A stretch of DNA of 64,000 bases from Eretmocerus hayati. Taxonomy: Eukaryota > Arthropoda > Insecta > Hymenoptera > Aphelinidae. Shown here one piece after another: positions 59,511-64,000 of this stretch. The first letter of the stretch is position 1, and every line of letters begins with the position of its first letter. A program made the position numbers and the translations under genes. The stretch spans positions 125,332,305 through 125,396,304 of the forward strand of contig CM056743.1 of NCBI GenBank assembly GCA_029851415.1, given 5' to 3'. The notes beneath the pieces are model-generated. The model worked only from the letters and a program-made list of their open reading frames with translations. It was not told where the DNA came from and ran no database searches.

Positions 59511-62500
59511 CATCTCGGAGACTCGTCCGTAACACGTGGTCAGGAGAACATGATCTCAGCACAACGTTATCTGATGTACGATGCCAGATAATCCGTCAAT
59601 ACTCAACGAGTTCCCGGTTATTTTCGTGTATTGTCTCAAAATCTGTTCAGAGTCAAAATTCTCAGCCCCAACCGATTTTCAAAAATTTTTGATAAAAGAT
59701 TGAACAGGTGCAAAATTGAGAAAACTGGTTTACGTCATGCACATCGCTATGTGTTTCGAGTTTCGTTGATAGCAGAAGGAAGAGGAAATCTGACACTAAT
59801 TGTTACACTATTGGGGAAACAACTTCAAATTTTTCGTGAGCCCCAGCCACTCTATCCATGCTATTGAAGACTAACAGAGCAACAATCAATTCGGAATGCA
59901 GTAAAAAACACACAATTCGAGATAGGTGAGCCACAAAAAAGGAAACTTTGTATATTGGTCATAAAATTGACCCGGCACTGAATGGCACAAATCGAGAATA
60001 GGGAGTCAGTAGTTGGATCATGAACTTGAAACGATAAAACATGGAATGCTAGCATTCTCTGAGATTCTCGTTGCGTCCAATCTTTTCAATGGGGTTCTAA
60101 CTGAACACAGGAGGATAAGCTGTAATATCTAGGAAAGTTCAATAAGCTTCTCCTCCACATTCTTCGCATCAGAACTAGATAATTCCTAATAATTCATCCA
60201 AATTGGTCATTTTTCAAGCACATGTAATCATATGTTACATGCAAGTTGGCAGTAACAAAACCAACGAAAATAAAATTCATTTAAGCAGAGGACTCAGATG
60301 AGTATTTTACTTATATTTCTGAAACATTAGTTCATTCAGTAGCGATCTATTGTGACAATTCTCACCTTGACAGAAGTCTTCAACCTGGTACAATTTAATT
60401 CCATGATTTCACGATCGCCCAGGATACTAAATTTATTTCTCTGATTATTTACATACAAATCTGTTTTAAAACTAGAAATTATTTGGGAATAGAAGCTCCA
60501 TACCGTCAGTTATTATATGAAGATCCACGGTGATATTGCATCATTAATAGAATCAGATTTGCCAGATAAATTATATTCAAATGAAATCAGATAGGTATTT
60601 TTACACACTTCAGGTCTTGATTCGCCAGTTTGTGTTTGATAACTAGCTGGAATTTCGGGAGATGTCCAAGAAGAGAATAGATGGCGTAATCGGTTACATT
60701 TGAGACAGAATTCTGAGTAATAGGCGATTAATTTAGAATTTCATCCTGTCTACAAGGATAAAATCGAACAGCCCAAGCCGAACAACGTCCTGAGGTGATG
60801 ACCAGGATTACATAATAATGCGGCGTGGCCGTGAATCTATCGATTCCCGTCATCATACTAAGCTTTACGGCTTGTGCCGTTTGGACCCATGAAAAGAATC
60901 CTTCTGTTTCGTCCTCATTGGATATTCATCCATCAGCTTCAAATTCATCCGTTCTACTATCGAAGTCTTTTTTTGCTACTTTTTTCACGGTTACGATGCC
61001 TACCAAGGATTTGGCTAGTTCAAATTAGCATTTTGCAAGGTCCTGAGAAAGACGTCTAGCAAATTTGAGACTGTGAGACTCATTCCTTTTTTGAGAACGT
61101 TCACGATTTATATTTGGGTCTGATTTATTCAGCTAGGAGAAACAATGAGACAATTTCCAAATCTAGATTGTTCACTGAAATCATAGATAGCATATGTCAA
61201 AGTGCGTAGTTTCGACTCTTTCTTGTACCTATGAACTCATGAGTAAAAATCTCGTGAGGATGTTTCATTAATACAAGCATCTGGAAGATTCCGTCTGTCG
61301 AATAATCAATTTTCGCTCTCAGCATCACTATGAAAGTGGAAAAATTCAGCCGCTGGCTTCATCTTGGGGTATCTATTCTATAACGGGATAGGCAGTGCCT
61401 ATAGGCCCCCCACCACCTCAACAATAAGGGAAAATTGAGCTGGTACGAAATCAAAATTTTTCACGAACAACGGATTCGCCAGCTCAATCAAAGTCCTCTA
61501 GGAAACAGATATGTATGGATTTCTAATTGGAAATACGTTGGGAGAGGTCGTACCTAAAACTTTCATTCAGTTGTACCTAAAGTTTGCACATTGTTGGAGA
61601 TTCATCTGATACCGATGACAACGAACTGTTAGTGTTAGCGAGCATTTTCGGAACTCAAATTGACGAAGACGTGTTTGAAAGCATCTATGGTTCAAGATCG
61701 ACGCAATACACTATGTCTTATAAGCCTAGGACATAATGAGATACTTTGGACTAGATAAATACATTACTGGCCAAAAGACTGAAAACGCTCAATGAATAAT
61801 TCTTCAACTGTCACAGTTTGAGATTTCGGGGCTAGGTTGTAGGAATGGACGTCTGCTCATGGTCAGCTCATCACACACTTTTGAATTGTGTAATTCAATT
61901 TATTGCCCTAACGTTACAGTTTTGAGGTTTACCAACTCCTAAAAGTCCATGCATCACAATGAAACGAATGGCGTCTTAGGCCACTACTAGAGAGCTTCAA
62001 AATGTTTTTTGAAAGTTATTCTAGGCTATTCCCGGTTCGGGGGGAGGCTGTTCTTGTGGAGGAAAATTCGTCTTGGAGGAGAGGCCTACTATTCCAGAAC
62101 AGTGGGGAAATCTCATTTATATAGCAATATTTCCTCGCTTCATCTGAATTTCTTGCCTAGAGTTAGAGAAATCGATGATAGTCCTTGATTCGCTTCAATT
62201 CTGAAGTTGTGTATCATGTTCTGATAATTAGACTATCTTTCGAGACAATTCTTTTTTCAGGAAAAACAGCCATCTCTCGTACCAGCAGCCTAGAAAATGA
62301 GACTGTTTTTTGAGACTAAAATGAGTTTGAGTAAGGAATCCGTCATGTAGTACAATACAGAGTACATATATGTTTAATTATTCTTGAATTGTTTTCCCTC
62401 TAGAGGTATGCAACAAATATTTGAACTGAATATCAAACGAATGTATGTTCATGTTACAACCAATTCGGTAAAAACCCGATTTTCCTGCATAGTCTCCCAC

Positions 62501-64000
62501 CACGCCGTGCCGACAGGCTTCATACCAACCAAATCCGGCACTGGGAAGAGTGCAAGGATGTCTTCATTATCGAGGCCCTAAACGAAGACTAGTAGCCGCA
62601 TACTTTCTACAATAACAATCATTCATGTATGAATATTTTCGCTGCAGATGTGATTCTGCATTTGACAGATGGGATAAACGTCAAGCCCGAAAACTCGATT
62701 ATAGAGTCAGATACGAATGAATTCCCAGACGAATGTGAATTAGATTAACAGATGCCAGAATTTGCAACAATGTTGCAGACTGGCGCGTCTCTCCTTTGAT
62801 TGTCTCACAATAGAAATAGCTTTTGAAGCATGTAACAGCACATATGTCAAGATCAGTTCAGCGAGACGCATCGTCGGTTCACGCCACGCAAGAGTAGAAG
62901 GCGTGAATTCGCGGGTGACTTCCAAATGATACGATCGCCGGCTGGCCGACTCTGGTTAATGGCTGCACAGAAATTACTGTAACAAAATGACTTTTTGACT
63001 CAGCTAGTTTCTTCTCTGATTTGATGAGAATAGATCCAACGCCAAATACGTGTGTATGCTCAGACTGACAAGTTCGTTGAGCTCACCGTTTGGAATTTTT
63101 CTGAAATCTTTGATGTGCGTTGAAATATCGCAGTCATCCTTGGGGTAGAAGCACTGAAGATTGGACTATTTCGAAGCCGAATTGTGATATGTCTTCTTGC
63201 TGTGCTTCTATGCCGATTTTAAGCGTTGTATCTCTTGGCTAATTCATAACGTGGTACAGGCATACATATCGGAATATGTATCGAGTATTCTTCGATACCG
63301 GATTACTTCCAGAAACATCTTCTCAAGAGATTTCTACAAAATGTTCATGAGATTCAAATGGTACTATGAGACGTTGTGAGAATGTTGACAACGATTCCTA
63401 TCCTAGTGGCAGTTAAACACGTTCACTGCGGTGGGCCCGATCGTTAGGGTCCATGAAATTCAATTGTTCAATTCTCGCCAGTTCCTTTCACTACTCGGGA
63501 AGTATTTCCAACCAAAATTGATCATGGCGATTTACCTTACCATGGATATGAATAGTGAGCCAAGTAAGAGTTTACCCTTATATGAATGCGTTTTTGCAAT
63601 TTTGTAGGCACCCAAACATCGAAAAATTCCAAAAAATATTATTTGCAGCTAGTCCATGAGGTTCCTCGCTTCCGAGCAATTATTTCGACCTTTGCCCAGA
63701 AGCGAGCTGCAACCTAATAAACTTGATGTCAAATGTACTATCCCCGAAACAAGAGAATTCAATTCATGACTTGAATACAGTTACGAGAAATTGTCTTAAC
63801 GGTTAACGGGTCGAACAAAAAGATTCAAAACCGACACGATGAGCTCATTTTTGAGATGACACAGTTCAAAGTAGGAGTACTATGCGGGGGAATGATCACG
63901 CCAAGATAGAATTTGCTTTATTGTGAGGGTTTCATATTTTGCCAATTTTATAGCAGTCGTGGAACTTTCGGATGATGGAAATTTGCATGGTGCTATCACT
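59511..64000. other. unassigned right flank
   Basis: About 4.5 kb of AT-rich sequence without a recognised gene, RNA, transposon end or tandem repeat. Open frames are all under 90 codons and lack motifs. Confidence 0.5.

Noticed and set aside
1..64000. CRISPR arrays, bacterial operons, phage or virus genes
   Set aside because: No regularly spaced identical repeats with unique spacers, no dense ORFs with ribosome binding sites, and no viral structural or replication motifs; the sequence behaves as animal nuclear DNA.

Overview
This window looks like AT-rich nuclear DNA from an animal, most likely an insect. Support for that: no dense ORFs and no operon structure, many microsatellites, consensus splice sites (GTGAGT, GTAAGT), TATA/TCAGT promoter motifs, non-LTR retrotransposon remains, many short inverted-repeat transposons, and an animal-type gene exon. 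The exact lineage cannot be fixed from sequence reading alone. It is accessory and intronic DNA with very little coding content.

The one gene I recognise with confidence is on the minus strand at 39292-39979. It is the first coding exon of a LONRF-family protein (TPR, C3HC4 RING, start of a second TPR block), ending in a clean GTGAGT donor. Its later exons should lie at lower coordinates, but I could not recognise any of them, so much of the left 39 kb may be its first intron. A CpG-rich stretch at about 40.1-40.4 kb is its likely promoter. Weaker coding evidence: a C2H2 zinc-finger-like reading frame (50902-51180, minus), a degraded possible zinc-finger stretch (47717-48147, minus), a small ORF below a TATA/Inr promoter (about 1.35-1.95 kb, minus), and a possible exon at 10322-10573.

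Most recognisable content is mobile DNA. There are three decayed non-LTR retrotransposons: an RT with YADD box at 7.96-9.72 kb (+), an RT 3' end at 51.5-52.0 kb (+), and an RNase H-bearing element at 53.8-55.1 kb (-). Two long snap-back elements stand out: a near-perfect 1,019-bp palindrome at 14418-15436 and a 2.4-kb element at 20564-22974 with paired GGACGTCC sites at each end. Other inverted-repeat elements are three copies of one MITE family (5653-5983, 24550-25054, 34501-34832), two copies of a second family (421-653 and 24708-24917, the latter nested inside a member of the first), a 366-bp element with two internal hairpins (44226-44591), a hAT-type MITE with an 8-bp target duplication (48521-48681), an element at 55397-56590 flanked by TA and carrying six copies of a 16-bp end motif, and an 85-bp-arm element at 3392-3819. 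A tRNA-derived SINE head is likely at about 35.4 kb.

Non-transposon repeats include a 1.1-kb minisatellite built on an almost indel-free 10-bp period (42965-44065), a 118-149-bp tandem array at 1975-2540 next to a promoter, and a cluster of five GACGTC palindromes at 59444-59510. CpG/GCGCGC-rich islands with TTAYRTAAG-like motifs recur through the window and may mark promoters or enhancers. Long stretches, notably 15.4-20.5 kb, 25.1-34.5 kb, 44.6-47.3 kb and 59.5-64 kb, hold nothing I could identify.
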